This document shows, piece after piece, positions 1 to 8,574 of a stretch of DNA of 64,000 nt. Under the pieces are notes generated by a model. That model saw only the letters and a program-made list of their open reading frames with translations. It did not search any database and had not been told where the DNA came from. Position numbers and translations under genes: made by a program. Location: contig MKVK01000029.1 in NCBI GenBank assembly GCA_001898825.1, forward strand, positions 1 to 64,000. The letters are read 5' to 3'. How positions within the stretch are numbered: position 1 is the stretch's first letter; every line of letters begins with the position of its first letter. Source of the DNA: Magnetospirillum sp. 64-120 (lineage in GTDB: Bacteria > Pseudomonadota > Alphaproteobacteria > Rhodospirillales > Magnetospirillaceae).

Positions 1-117
1 GCCGTCGCGTCCTTCATCCTGCTGAAGGTCATCGACATGGTCATCGGACTGCGCGTCACCCCCGACGAGGAACGCGAAGGTCTGGACCTGTCCCTGCACG
101 GCGAATCCATCCACTAA
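1..117 (+). CDS. amtB: Ammonium transporter, C-terminal end (partial)
   Basis: Only the last 38 residues are in the window. They read as a hydrophobic helix followed by the cytoplasmic tail GLRVTPDEEREGLDLSLHGE, a pattern typical of the C-terminus of Amt/AmtB ammonium channels, where the tail contacts the PII protein GlnK. AmtB is an inner-membrane trimer that conducts ammonia. The gene enters from the left edge and stops at TAA 115-117. A strong hairpin terminator follows directly, so this is the end of a transcription unit. Identification rests on the tail motif alone. Confidence 0.85.
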   Translation, partial: AVASFILLKVIDMVIGLRVTPDEEREGLDLSLHGESIH

Positions 118-141
118 AGCGGATGGCCCTCTGCAAGACTT

Positions 142-173
142 GGGGCGCGGCCTTGGCCGCGCCCTTTTCTTTT
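142..173 (+). terminator. Rho-independent terminator after amtB
   Basis: An 8-bp perfect GC-rich stem (GGGCGCGG at 143-150 with CCGCGCCC at 157-164) closes a 6-base loop and is followed by TTTTCTTTT. It lies 25 bases after the amtB stop codon and before the convergent minus-strand gene at 176-493. Confidence 0.85.
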
Positions 174-175
174 GC

Positions 176-493
176 TTACTTCCGCAGTGCCCTGTCGAAG
201 GCCACCGCCGTGTCCAGGCGCAGGATGGCGCCGGCCAGACGTCCCAGGATGACGCCTTGCTCTTGGGTTTCGGGCTTCAGGCTGGTGCGCAGGTCGACCA
301 GCCGGCGCATCAGCGCACGGGCCGGGACCAGATGCAGGGGAATGTCGGGAGAGGCGGCGACGCCGAAGGCCTGGTCGATGGCAGCCAAGCTGGCGCGGAT
401 GTAGTCAAGGTCGGCCGGATCCATGTTGACGATGTGGTCCGGCGTGCGCCGAACCATGTTTTCGGCTGCGAAGTTCACCACCGGTCCCGCCAT
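176..493 (-). CDS. Hypothetical protein, 105 residues
   Basis: No family is recognised. The product is mostly helical, with no signal peptide or membrane segment. The start at 493 is supported by a strong purine-rich ribosome site (GGAAGGAAG) about 3-8 bases upstream. Codon use is GC-rich like the neighbours. It lies downstream of the small gene at 576-746 on the same strand and may share its transcript. It converges on amtB, with the amtB terminator between them. Confidence 0.6.
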   Translation of the reverse strand: MAGPVVNFAAENMVRRTPDHIVNMDPADLDYIRASLAAIDQAFGVAASPDIPLHLVPARALMRRLVDLRTSLKPETQEQGVILGRLAGAILRLDTAVAFDRALRK

Positions 494-575
494 CGCTTCC
501 TTCCTTCACTGCTGCCGGGTCACTGTGACCCGGCTGGGAAAGGGAAGCAAGGGGCGGGCCACGGCAAAGGCGGGA

Positions 576-746
576 TCAGCCCCGGCTCATGCGGTTCTTG
601 ACGCTGGACAGGGTGTTGCGCAGTTCCGGGTGGTGGGGCAGCAGGCGTTCGGCCAGGTCGCGCACGTGCTGACGGTCGACGGCGCCGCCTTTCCATTCGG
701 TTTCCAGCAGGCTGGCCAGTTGGATCATGTCGGAATGGGTGTTCAT
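576..746 (-). CDS. Small hypothetical protein, 56 residues
   Basis: The start at 746 (MNTHSDMIQL) is chosen because GGAG lies 9 bases upstream. A longer in-frame reading to 812 lacks a ribosome site and would begin with an unlikely sequence. The product is a small, charged, helical protein with no recognised motif and no membrane segment. It is followed by the 105-residue gene on the same strand, 82 bases downstream. Function is unknown. Confidence 0.5.
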   Translation of the reverse strand: MNTHSDMIQLASLLETEWKGGAVDRQHVRDLAERLLPHHPELRNTLSSVKNRMSRG

Positions 747-904
747 GATGGAAGCTCCGGTCGGGGGCGTTGAGGCACCGTCAGAACACCACAGCCGACA
801 GGCGAAAAGCACGGGCGCGGAGGTATAGTCTGCGGAGGGAGGAAAACCCTACCCCTTAAGGGAGGAACGACCATCAGTTGGTATGAATGCTTTCGGCCTA
901 TGTC

Positions 905-1483
905 CTAATGTTTCGCGGCAGGGGCCTTGCCGGTCTCGCCCTTTGCCGGGGCGGGCAGGAAGTCGATGTTGACGTCCAAGGTCAGCTGGATGGGGCAGGG
1001 GCTGCGTTCCTCGCCGTCCACCTGACAGGAATTGGGCCAGCCGCCGGCGGCGCCGCGATCCAAAACCATGTAGCGGGCCAGCTTGCAGGAATAAAGCTTT
1101 TCCCCCGACTGGCCGGGGGTCAGCTCGCCTGACGGCGTCATCCAGGTGCCCAAAGCTTCCTTGGCGGTGTCGAAGGTGCGGACCAGGGAATAAAACGCCA
1201 CTTTGTGCGACGAATCGTTTTCCACCCGGATCACCGTGCGGCAGGCGGCGCGTTCCGGCACGCCGGGATAGCTGAATTGGGTGATGTTCAGGCGCACGCC
1301 GGTGATCGGCTCGCTGATCACATCCGCCGGCTTCAACACCATGCCGCGAACGCCGATGTTGGAATCGATCACCGCTGCGGGTTTTCCGCCACCTTCGCCA
1401 CCGCCTTCGCCGCCGCCCGAAGCAAACGCGGTTCCGCCCAGGGACAACAGGCAGACAAGGCTGGAAACAAGCAGGCGTGACAT
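905..1483 (-). CDS. Exported hypothetical protein
   Basis: The start at 1483 gives a classic signal peptide (MSRLLVSSLVCLLSLGGTAFA) with likely cleavage near residue 22, and AAGGA lies upstream. The mature protein begins with a Gly/Glu-rich stretch (SGGGEGGGEGGG) and then about 150 residues with several cysteines, suggesting a periplasmic, possibly disulfide-bonded domain. No family is recognised. It starts 40 bases after the histidine kinase stop codon on the same strand, so it is probably the third gene of that two-component operon and could be an accessory or sensed factor. Confidence 0.65.
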   Translation of the reverse strand: MSRLLVSSLVCLLSLGGTAFASGGGEGGGEGGGKPAAVIDSNIGVRGMVLKPADVISEPITGVRLNITQFSYPGVPERAACRTVIRVENDSSHKVAFYSLVRTFDTAKEALGTWMTPSGELTPGQSGEKLYSCKLARYMVLDRGAAGGWPNSCQVDGEERSPCPIQLTLDVNIDFLPAPAKGETGKAPAAKH

Positions 1484-1523
1484 GGCGCGATCCTTTCTTC
1501 CGGTTCCCCAGGGTGGCATGCGG

Positions 1524-2921
1524 TCAGCCCACCGGGAAGGCCAAAGTCACCCGCAGTCCGCCTTCGGGGCGGTTGGCCAGGGTGATGTCGCCGCCATGGG
1601 CACGGATGGCGGCGCGGGCCACCGCCAGTCCCAGGCCGGTGCCGCCGGTGTCGCGATTGCGGCTGGTTTCCAGGCGCACGAAGGGGGCGAAAACTTTTTC
1701 ATGGTCCGCTTCGGCGATGCCCGGGCCGTCGTCGTCCACCACCACATGGATGTGGCCGTCGGTGCGCCGCAGGCCGACACGGGCGGCGGCGCCATATTTC
1801 AAGGCGTTTTCGATGACGTTGGCCACGGCCCGCTTCAGGGCCAGGGGGCGCACCCCGGCCACCAGGGAATCGGGGCCGTCATAGCTGCCGCCCAGATCCT
1901 CGGCCATGTCCTGGACCAGCTTGGCCACGTCCACCGGGCGCCGGTCTTCGCGGGCGGCGTCGTCGCGGGCGAAGGCCAGGGTGGCGGCGATCATGTGTTC
2001 CATCTCGTCCAGGTCCGACAGCATCTTGGCCCGCTGTTCGTCGTCGTCGACGAATTCGGCCCGCAGCTTCATGCGGGTGATGGGGGTGCGCAGGTCGTGG
2101 CTGATGGCGGCCAGCATCTGGGTGCGGTCGTCGACGAAACGACGGATGCGTCCCTGCATGACGTTGAAGGCCTGGGCCGCCGCGCGGACTTCGTTGGGGC
2201 CGCGCTCGGCCAAAGGCGGCGCGTTGACGTCCATGCCCAGACGTTCCGCCGCCGCCGCCAGCGCCGCCAGGGGGCGGGTGGCGCGTCGCACCGCCCAAAG
2301 CGCTGCGACGATGATCACCACCAGGGCGCCCACAAGCGGGAAGACAAAGCGCGGCTGCCACAAGGAATCGCCGTGTTCGATGGGGGCGTAGACGTTTAGC
2401 CAGGAATCGTCGGCCAGCCGCACCGACACCTGCAGCGCCGGACCGCCGACGAAGGGGCCCAGGCCGAAACCGCCGCTGCCGAAACCGTGGCCGCGACGTT
2501 CACCCATCGGGCCGGGACCACCGGGCATCGGTCCGCCGGGCAAGGGCGGTGGCGGCGGCAACGGCGCCAGGATCACCCGGACTTCACGACCGTCCAGTTC
2601 CTTGGCCAGCTTGCGGGCGATGACGCTGGGCAGACCCGGGGCCGGTTCCGGCTCGGGAACCAGGGGCATCACCCCCCAGCCGGCCCGTAGGCCCGGGGTG
2701 TCCAGGCGGCGCACCACATGGCGGCGGCCTTCGGGATTGGTGTCTTCCAGCAGGTTGACCAGGGTGGCGATGCGTTCGGCGGCATAGCGGCCGCGCATGG
2801 CTGACAGCGCTTCGCCGCGATTGCCGACGAACAGCGCCAGGGCGGTGCCCAGCACCACGGCCACCGCCAGCACCAGCACCAGGGCGGTCCGTCCCATCAG
2901 GGATGCGGGGGCCAGCCTCAC
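1524..2921 (-). CDS. Sensor histidine kinase (EnvZ/OmpR-partner type)
   Basis: This is a 465-residue inner-membrane sensor kinase. There is a membrane segment at about 13-31, a periplasmic domain with a Pro/Gly-rich loop (about 120-160), a second membrane segment at about 193-211 and a HAMP linker. The HisKA box ISHDLRTP carries the phospho-acceptor His275. The ATPase domain has the N box ENALKYG (371-377), the G1 box DDDGPG (396-401) and the G2 box GGTGLGL. The start is GTG at 2921, overlapping the stop of the response regulator by 4 bases (GTGA), so the pair is translationally coupled. The signal is unknown; the proline/glycine-rich sensor loop is unusual. Confidence 0.9.
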   Translation of the reverse strand: MRLAPASLMGRTALVLVLAVAVVLGTALALFVGNRGEALSAMRGRYAAERIATLVNLLEDTNPEGRRHVVRRLDTPGLRAGWGVMPLVPEPEPAPGLPSVIARKLAKELDGREVRVILAPLPPPPPLPGGPMPGGPGPMGERRGHGFGSGGFGLGPFVGGPALQVSVRLADDSWLNVYAPIEHGDSLWQPRFVFPLVGALVVIIVAALWAVRRATRPLAALAAAAERLGMDVNAPPLAERGPNEVRAAAQAFNVMQGRIRRFVDDRTQMLAAISHDLRTPITRMKLRAEFVDDDEQRAKMLSDLDEMEHMIAATLAFARDDAAREDRRPVDVAKLVQDMAEDLGGSYDGPDSLVAGVRPLALKRAVANVIENALKYGAAARVGLRRTDGHIHVVVDDDGPGIAEADHEKVFAPFVRLETSRNRDTGGTGLGLAVARAAIRAHGGDITLANRPEGGLRVTLAFPVG

Positions 2922-3658
2922 AGCTTGACCACCTCCGGGGTGAACAGATAGCCGCCGCCGCGCACGGTCTTGATCAGTTGCGGTTCCTTGGGGTCGTCGT
3001 TCAGCTTGCGGCGCAGACGGCTGACCTGGATGTCGATGGAACGGTCGAAGGGAATGGCCTGACGGCCGCGGGCCAGGTCCAGCAATTGGTCACGCGACAG
3101 CACCCGGCGGGGATGTTCGACAAAGGCCCGCAGCAGGTCGAACTCGCCCGCCGACAGGGTCAGCACCACGCCGTCAGGCGCGGTCAGGTCCCGCGTGGCC
3201 AGATCCAGGACCCAATTTTCGAATTTCAGGCGGTGGGTCGAACCCGGGGGGGACGAGACCGCCTGAGGCCCGCCGTTGAGGTCGCCTTGGAAGCGGCGCA
3301 GCACCGCCTTGATGCGGGCCAGCAGCTCGCGGGGGTTGAACGGCTTGGGCAGGTAGTCGTCGGCACCAACTTCCAGTCCGACGATACGGTCGGTGTCCTC
3401 GCCCATGGCGGTCAGCATGACGATGGGCACCGTCCCACCTTGCGCCCGCAGCCGCCGGGTCAGGCTCAGTCCATCCTCGCCCGGCATCATCAGGTCCAGA
3501 ACCACCAGGTCGATGCCGGGATTTTCCAGCGCCTTCATCATCTCGACCCCGTCGCGGGCAGCGGTGACGCGCAGGCCGTGCTTGTCCAGGAAGCGGGCCA
3601 GAAGGTCGCGGATTTCATGGTCGTCGTCGACCACCAGGATGTGCGGCGCGGTATTCAT
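2918..3658 (-). CDS. OmpR-family response regulator
   Basis: This is a 246-residue two-domain regulator. The receiver has the acidic pair DDD (11-13), phospho-acceptor Asp55 in VLDLMMPGEDG, and the conserved Lys in LPKPF. The C-terminal winged-helix DNA-binding domain spans roughly 140-240 and ends in the typical TVRGGGYLF. The start at 3658 (MNTAPHILVVDDD) fits the family; a TTG further upstream would add 28 unsupported residues. The upstream region shared with the divergent gene at 3832 carries two 10-bp tandem repeats that could be its own binding site. Confidence 0.92.
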   Translation of the reverse strand: MNTAPHILVVDDDHEIRDLLARFLDKHGLRVTAARDGVEMMKALENPGIDLVVLDLMMPGEDGLSLTRRLRAQGGTVPIVMLTAMGEDTDRIVGLEVGADDYLPKPFNPRELLARIKAVLRRFQGDLNGGPQAVSSPPGSTHRLKFENWVLDLATRDLTAPDGVVLTLSAGEFDLLRAFVEHPRRVLSRDQLLDLARGRQAIPFDRSIDIQVSRLRRKLNDDPKEPQLIKTVRGGGYLFTPEVVKL

Positions 3659-3703
3659 GGTGGGGATTATAGCGCCTGTGTCGGTTTTCGTCCGGGGGTC
3701 TTT

Positions 3704-3723
3704 GGCAACAGACGGTAACAGGC
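3704..3723. promoter_or_regulatory. Candidate OmpR-type operator (10-bp direct repeat)
   Basis: GGCAACAGAC (3704-3713) is followed immediately by GGTAACAGGC (3714-3723), giving two direct copies in exact 10-bp phase. OmpR-family regulators bind as head-to-tail dimers on such repeats. A looser copy (GGTTACAG) lies near 3767. The site is in the 173-bp gap between the response regulator and the divergent small exported protein, so it could control both. The assignment is inference from repeat spacing. Confidence 0.4.
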
Positions 3724-3831
3724 CGATACCCTTTGTTGCCAAATAGGCTAGGTCGCGACATCAGCCGGTTACAGCGCCGTGGTGTTCTTGAGCCCATCGA
3801 GAGGGTCACACATTTTCACGGAGTTTTTCCT

Positions 3832-4185
3832 ATGAAGACCAAATCCCGTCTGGTTATCGCCGCCATCGCCGCCCTGGCCGCTTTCGGCGCCGTCGCCCAG
3901 GCCCAGGCCCGTGGCCCCCACGGCGGCCCCTGGGAAATGATGGACGGCAAGGACGGCCGTTGTGGTGCCGAACGCGCCAAGCCGCTGACCGAAACCCAGG
4001 TCAAGGACATCGTCGAGGGCATGATCGCCTGGCGCGGCGACGACGCCAAGGTCGGCGAGGTCAAGACCACCGACGGCAAGATCAGCGCCCAGGTGGTGGA
4101 CAAGGACGGCAAGGTGCTGCGTACCATCGCCTTCGACGCCAAGACCGGCCGCCCCGAACGCCCGGCCAAGCCCCCGGTCGAGTAA
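3832..4185 (+). CDS. Small exported protein divergent from two-component system
   Basis: The product has 117 residues. The start at 3832 is preceded by ACGGAG at good spacing. An N-terminal signal peptide (MKTKSRLVIAAIAALAAFGA) with likely cleavage after the AQA near 25 predicts a periplasmic product. The mature part has a charged helix and a beta-type tail (TTDGKISAQVVDKDGKVLR) reminiscent of PepSY-like domains, but this is weak. Its position opposite an OmpR-type regulator, with tandem repeats between, suggests it is a target of that system. A strong hairpin follows. Confidence 0.75.
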   Translation: MKTKSRLVIAAIAALAAFGAVAQAQARGPHGGPWEMMDGKDGRCGAERAKPLTETQVKDIVEGMIAWRGDDAKVGEVKTTDGKISAQVVDKDGKVLRTIAFDAKTGRPERPAKPPVE

Positions 4186-4193
4186 GCCGGATT

Positions 4194-4230
4194 GAACCCG
4201 CCTTCGGCGCGTTGCGCCGAAGGCGGGTTC
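4194..4230 (+). terminator. Strong hairpin terminator
   Basis: A 17-bp perfect stem (GAACCCGCCTTCGGCGC, 4194-4210, with its complement at 4214-4230) closes a 3-base loop, right after the stop of the small exported protein. No good T-run follows, so it may act as an mRNA-stabilising or weak terminator hairpin. Confidence 0.65.
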
Positions 4231-4246
4231 AAGGCTATAAGACCGC

Positions 4247-5320
4247 ATGATCAAGCGCATTCTTAAGGTTGTGGCGCTCACCTTGCTGTTGCTTCTGGCT
4301 GTCGCCGGTGGCATCGAGTTGGGATTCGGCCGTTGGTTCAGCCAAAACCCCCTGGACCTTGCTGGGATCAAACATGACAGCGTGGGGGTGGTCGATTCCC
4401 GTCGGTTTTTCGTCGATGGCGAACAATTTCTGCTGCGTTACGATTCCTGGGGCTTCCGTGGCTCGCCCGGCGAGCCCTCGCGCATCGCCGTCCTAAGCCT
4501 GGGCGGCCAATCCGTCCATCAATCCTTGTTGCCCGAGGACAAGACCTGGCAGCAGGTCCTGCAGGCGCAGTTCCAAGCCAGCCAGCGCGACGACGTGATC
4601 GTCGCCAATGCCGGGCGCAGCGGTTACGGCGCCCAGGCGGTGTCTGCCGCCTTGCGTCAATGGCTGCCCCACGTCCCCGGATTGCACCCCCGCTTCGTTC
4701 TGGTGATGGTGGGTGACCAAGGCGTTGCTCCGCTTCTGACCCAGACCGTGAATGATCCGGTCATCGCCGAGTTCAACCAAAGCTATCAAGCCCTGTTGGG
4801 CCGCTTGACCGCTTTTGCGGGGGGCATGGAAAAAAGCGGTGTTGTCCGAGTTTTGGCGTCCGCCTTCCCGCCGAAATTGGGCGGCCCTGTTCCGGCTGGC
4901 TGGTCCGTGCCGTTGCCCGTCGTCAAGGCGGGGGAGTGGCGGGACGTAACCTTGCCGCCCGCCGACAGCCCGCATCTTGCGGATTTCCGCCAGACCCTGA
5001 AACAAATCGCTGACGACATCCATAACAATGGGGCCGTGCCGGTCTTCGTCACCGTGGCGCGGGGGAATTACCGCTATTTTGGCGGCAAGGACCAGGAAAT
5101 GCCGCTTTCTCTGCCGGTTGCTGGCGTGCCGACGGCCGCTTTGGCGGCCTATAACGCCTCGACTCGTGCCGTTTGCCGGGAACACGGTTTCCTGTGTTTG
5201 GACCTGGCGCGTGAAGTAAAGTTTGAACCGAACGATTTCTACGATTATGTCCATTACTCGCCCAAGGGGGCGGACAAGATCGGACGCTGGCTTTACAGCA
5301 AACTGGCGGGACTGGTGTGA
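4247..5320 (+). CDS. Membrane-anchored SGNH/GDSL-like hydrolase
   Basis: This is a 357-residue protein with one N-terminal membrane segment (about 5-25), so the bulk lies in the periplasm. SGNH-type blocks are visible: GGQSVH (86-91, possible catalytic Ser89), NAGRSGYGA (121-129, the Asn/Gly block) and DYVHYSPKG (333-341, the Asp-x-x-His dyad D333/H336). Members act as esterases or acyltransferases on polysaccharides or lipids; the substrate here is unknown. It lies between a strong hairpin and hisG, 12 bases plus leader from the latter, so it may be cotranscribed with the his genes by read-through. Confidence 0.6.
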   Translation: MIKRILKVVALTLLLLLAVAGGIELGFGRWFSQNPLDLAGIKHDSVGVVDSRRFFVDGEQFLLRYDSWGFRGSPGEPSRIAVLSLGGQSVHQSLLPEDKTWQQVLQAQFQASQRDDVIVANAGRSGYGAQAVSAALRQWLPHVPGLHPRFVLVMVGDQGVAPLLTQTVNDPVIAEFNQSYQALLGRLTAFAGGMEKSGVVRVLASAFPPKLGGPVPAGWSVPLPVVKAGEWRDVTLPPADSPHLADFRQTLKQIADDIHNNGAVPVFVTVARGNYRYFGGKDQEMPLSLPVAGVPTAALAAYNASTRAVCREHGFLCLDLAREVKFEPNDFYDYVHYSPKGADKIGRWLYSKLAGLV

Positions 5321-5374
5321 CCAGTCCAAGGCATGGTAAACACATTTCCTGTTTTCGGAGTTTGTGACGTGGTG

Positions 5375-6043
5375 ATGGACGAAAAGTTGGTGATCGCGCT
5401 GCCCAAGGGCCGCATCCTGGACGAGGCGATGCCCCTGGTGCGCGCCGCCGGGATCGAACCCGAGGCGGAATTCGACAATCCCAAGACCCGCGCTTTGCGC
5501 TTTTCCACCAACCATCCCCATATCGACATCATCCGCGTGCGGTCTTTCGACGTCGCCACCTTCGTCGCCTTTGGCGCCGCCCATCTGGGCATCGCCGGCA
5601 ACGACGTGTTGATGGAATTCGACTATCCGGAAATCTACGCGCCGCTGGACCTGGGCATCGGCGGCTGCCGCCTGTCGGTGGCCGAACCGGTGGACTTGGC
5701 CGAACACGACGATCCGCGTCGTTGGAGCCACGTGCGCATCGCCACCAAATACCCGGAAGTCACCCGGCGCTTCTTCGCCGAACGGGGTGTCCAGGCCGAA
5801 TGCGTCAAGCTGAACGGCGCCATGGAACTGGCTCCCAGCCTGGGTCTTTGCACCCGCATCGTCGATCTGGTGTCCACCGGGTCGACCCTGAAAGCCAATG
5901 GTTTGAAGGAAGTGGAGATCATCGCCCAGGTGACCTCGCGCCTGATCGTCAACCGTGCGGCGCTGAAGACCCGCCCGGTCGAGATGACCGGCTGGATCGA
6001 CGCCTTCCGTTCCGCCTGCGAGGCCCAGAATGCTGCTGCTTGA
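5375..6043 (+). CDS. hisG: ATP phosphoribosyltransferase, short form
   Basis: The enzyme catalyses the first step of histidine biosynthesis, ATP + PRPP to phosphoribosyl-ATP. The N-terminus [11 protein letters not shown] and the PRPP-binding loop [13 protein letters not shown] are diagnostic. At 222 residues it is the short form, lacking the C-terminal regulatory domain and needing HisZ, which is encoded at 62224 in this window. The start is uncertain: ATG 5375 is used, but two GTG codons directly before it are better spaced from CGGAG. The 3' end overlaps hisD by 14 bases. Confidence 0.95.
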   Translation: MDEKLVIALPKGRILDEAMPLVRAAGIEPEAEFDNPKTRALRFSTNHPHIDIIRVRSFDVATFVAFGAAHLGIAGNDVLMEFDYPEIYAPLDLGIGGCRLSVAEPVDLAEHDDPRRWSHVRIATKYPEVTRRFFAERGVQAECVKLNGAMELAPSLGLCTRIVDLVSTGSTLKANGLKEVEIIAQVTSRLIVNRAALKTRPVEMTGWIDAFRSACEAQNAAA

Positions 6044-7331
6044 CGCCCGCGCCGCCGATTTCGCCGACGCCTTCGAATCGCTTCTGCACATGAAGCGCGA
6101 GGTGGACGAGGACGTGAACGCCGTCGTCGCCCAGATCATCGCCGACGTGCGCAACCGCGGTGACCACGCCCTGGTGGAATACACCGCCAAGTTCGACCGC
6201 CTGCCGCATCTGACCGCTGGCCACCTGCCCATCACCAAGGCCGAGGTAGACCAAGCCTGCGCCCAGGTGCCGGCCGAACTGCACCAGGCGTTGGAGCTGG
6301 CGGCCGAGCGTATCCGCGACTTCCATGCCCGCCAGCTGCCCCAGGGGTATTCCTACACCGACGCCGCCGGCGTCCGTCTGGGGCAGCGCTGGACCGCCGT
6401 GCAGGCCGCCGGCCTTTACGTGCCGGGCGGCACCGCCGCCTATCCGTCCAGCGTGCTGATGAACGCCATCCCCGCCAAGGTGGCCGGCGTCGAGCGTCTG
6501 GTCATGGTGGTGCCCACCCCCGACGACAAGATCAATCCGCTGGTGCTGGCCGCCGCGCGCTTGGCCGGCGTCGACGAAATCTATCGTGTCGGCGGCGCCC
6601 AGGCGGTGGCCGCCCTGGCTCACGGCACCGAAACCATCAAGCCGGTGGACAAGATCGTCGGTCCCGGCAACGCCTTCGTCGCCGCCGCCAAGCGTCAGGT
6701 CTTCGGGATCGTCGGCATCGACATGATCGCCGGTCCCTCGGAAATCCTGGTGGTGGCCGACGGCGCCAACGACCCGGCCTGGATCGCCGCCGACCTCTTG
6801 AGCCAGGCCGAGCACGACACCGCCGCCCAATCCATCCTGATCACCGACGACGCCGATTTCGCGCGAGCGGTGGCCCAGGCGGTGGAAAGCCACCTGAACA
6901 CCTTGCCGCGCGGCCCCATCGCCCGCGAAAGCTGGGAAGCCCACGGCGCCATCATCGTGGTGCCGAACCTGGACGACGCGGTGGAACTGGTGGACCGGGT
7001 GGCGCCCGAACATCTGGAACTGGCGGTGGCCGACCCCGATTCCCTGGCCGCCAAGGTCAGGAACGCGGGGGCCATCTTCCTGGGCCGTTACACCCCGGAA
7101 GCGGTGGGCGACTATATCGGCGGTCCCAACCACGTGCTGCCCACCGCCCGTTCCGCCCGCTTCTCGTCGGGCCTGGGGGTGCACGACTTCATGAAGCGCA
7201 CCACGTTGCTGGGCTGCGACGCCGACAGCTTGCGGGCCATCGGCCCGGCGGCGGTGGCCTTGGCCGGGGCCGAAGGCCTGGGGGCGCACGGCCTGTCGGT
7301 GGCGCTGCGTCTGAACATGGCGGTGGACTGA
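6030..7331 (+). CDS. hisD: Histidinol dehydrogenase
   Basis: This is a zinc-dependent, NAD-linked enzyme making histidine from histidinol in two oxidations, the last steps of the pathway. It has 433 residues, the family norm. The family motifs are clear: the nucleotide region [26 protein letters not shown] with the Gln/His zinc ligands, APEHLEL, and the C-terminal [13 protein letters not shown]. It overlaps hisG by 14 bases and its TGA overlaps the ATG of the next gene by one base, showing a coupled operon. Confidence 0.97.
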   Translation: MLLLDARAADFADAFESLLHMKREVDEDVNAVVAQIIADVRNRGDHALVEYTAKFDRLPHLTAGHLPITKAEVDQACAQVPAELHQALELAAERIRDFHARQLPQGYSYTDAAGVRLGQRWTAVQAAGLYVPGGTAAYPSSVLMNAIPAKVAGVERLVMVVPTPDDKINPLVLAAARLAGVDEIYRVGGAQAVAALAHGTETIKPVDKIVGPGNAFVAAAKRQVFGIVGIDMIAGPSEILVVADGANDPAWIAADLLSQAEHDTAAQSILITDDADFARAVAQAVESHLNTLPRGPIARESWEAHGAIIVVPNLDDAVELVDRVAPEHLELAVADPDSLAAKVRNAGAIFLGRYTPEAVGDYIGGPNHVLPTARSARFSSGLGVHDFMKRTTLLGCDADSLRAIGPAAVALAGAEGLGAHGLSVALRLNMAVD

Positions 7332-7804
7332 TGCCGCACCGGCAACGCATCGGTCATGTGCAGCTTGACGAAAAGACCATGGTTCGCCGCAAGCCCGAGG
7401 TCGAGCACGAGCGCAACATCGCCATCTACGATCTGCTGGAAGAAAACTACTTCGCGCTGCAGGGCGACTTCGTCGGTCCCTATAACCTGCATCTGCGGCT
7501 GGAGGACAACCGGCTGATCTTCGACGTGCGCGACGAAGGGGGGCTGGAGCTGATCCAGGTGCCCTTGGCGCTGAAGCCGTTTCAGACCATCGTCAAAGAT
7601 TACTTCATCCTGTGCGAAAGCTATTACGCCGCCATCAAGAAGTCGACGCCCTCGCAGATCGAGGCCATCGACATGGGGCGGCGTGGTCTTCACAACGAAG
7701 GCTCGGAACTGCTGCGTGAACGTCTGGCGGGCAAGGTCGACATTGATTTCGACACGGCGCGTCGGCTGTTCACCCTGGTCTGCGTCCTGCATATCAGGGG
7801 CTAG
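7331..7804 (+). CDS. UPF0262 family protein
   Basis: The product has 157 residues and matches the alphaproteobacterial UPF0262 family, which is commonly found between hisD and an ArsC/phosphatase-like gene. The conserved core includes EHERNIAIYDLLEEN and MGRRGLHNEGSELL. No signal peptide or membrane segment is seen. The family has no established biochemical role. Its start ATG shares a base with the hisD stop (TGATG), so translation is coupled. Confidence 0.85.
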   Translation: MPHRQRIGHVQLDEKTMVRRKPEVEHERNIAIYDLLEENYFALQGDFVGPYNLHLRLEDNRLIFDVRDEGGLELIQVPLALKPFQTIVKDYFILCESYYAAIKKSTPSQIEAIDMGRRGLHNEGSELLRERLAGKVDIDFDTARRLFTLVCVLHIRG

Positions 7805-7810
7805 GCGCAA

Positions 7811-8257
7811 TTGGAGGGGGAGGTACCGTCCGCCGTCCTGTTCTGCTGTACCTTCAACGCCATCCGCTCGCCCATGGCGGAAGGCATCTACCGCCGTATT
7901 CACGGGACCCGCTCCTATGTGGCCTCGGTGGGGGTCAAAAGCGAGGAACTGGACCCCTTCGCCGTCGCCGTGATGGACGAGATCGGCATCGACATCTCGC
8001 GCCATAAGCCCCGCACCTTCGACGAATTGGAAGACGACAGCTTCGACGTCATCGTCAGCCTGTCGCCGGAAGCCCAGCACAAGGCGGTGGACCTGACCAG
8101 GACCATCGCTTGCGAGGTTGAATTCTGGCCTACTTTCGATCCCACCTTGGTCGAAGGCAGCCGCGAAGCGCGTCTGGAAGCCTATCGCCAAGTGCGTGAC
8201 GAGTTGGAAAGACGCATCCGCAAGCGCTTCCCCGTCATGGGAATGGCACGGGAATAA
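7811..8257 (+). CDS. Low-molecular-weight phosphotyrosine phosphatase-like protein
   Basis: A 148-residue cytoplasmic enzyme. The P-loop CTFNAIRSP matches the CxxNxxRSP signature seen in LMW protein-tyrosine phosphatases and related arsenate reductases; a general acid Asp is plausible in the C-terminal WPTFDPT segment. The start is TTG at 7811, taken because no ATG or GTG lies near; a GGAGGGGGAGG stretch just inside suggests translation might start slightly later. It follows UPF0262 by 6 bases and precedes infA in the order conserved across alphaproteobacteria. Whether it acts on phosphotyrosine or arsenate cannot be told. Confidence 0.8.
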   Translation: MEGEVPSAVLFCCTFNAIRSPMAEGIYRRIHGTRSYVASVGVKSEELDPFAVAVMDEIGIDISRHKPRTFDELEDDSFDVIVSLSPEAQHKAVDLTRTIACEVEFWPTFDPTLVEGSREARLEAYRQVRDELERRIRKRFPVMGMARE

Positions 8258-8343
8258 TCGAAAGCTGATGAAAAGCGCTTGACCTTGACCGGGCAAACGC
8301 TCACTTATTCCACCTGCCCAAGAGCAACCGCCTGGAAGGACCA

Positions 8344-8562
8344 ATGGCGAAAGAGGATGTCATCGAATTTTCCGGTACCGTGACCGAATTGCTTCCCAAT
8401 GCAATGTTTCGGGTGACGCTGGATAACGAACACGAAATTCTGGCCCATACTTCGGGCAAGATGCGTAAGAACCGCATCCGCGTTTTGGCCGGTGACCGCG
8501 TCAACGTGGAAATGACTCCCTACGACCTGACCAAGGGTCGCATCACTTTCCGTTTCAAATAA
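8344..8562 (+). CDS. infA: Translation initiation factor IF-1
   Basis: The 72 residues match IF-1 along the whole length ([20 protein letters not shown]... and the C-terminal [13 protein letters not shown]). IF-1 is a single OB-fold protein that binds the ribosomal A site during initiation. It is preceded by an 86-bp gap that may hold its own promoter, and by GGAAGGACCA just before the ATG. It is followed by maf after 12 bases. Confidence 0.98.
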   Translation: MAKEDVIEFSGTVTELLPNAMFRVTLDNEHEILAHTSGKMRKNRIRVLAGDRVNVEMTPYDLTKGRITFRFK

Positions 8563-8574
8563 GACCGCGTCAGC

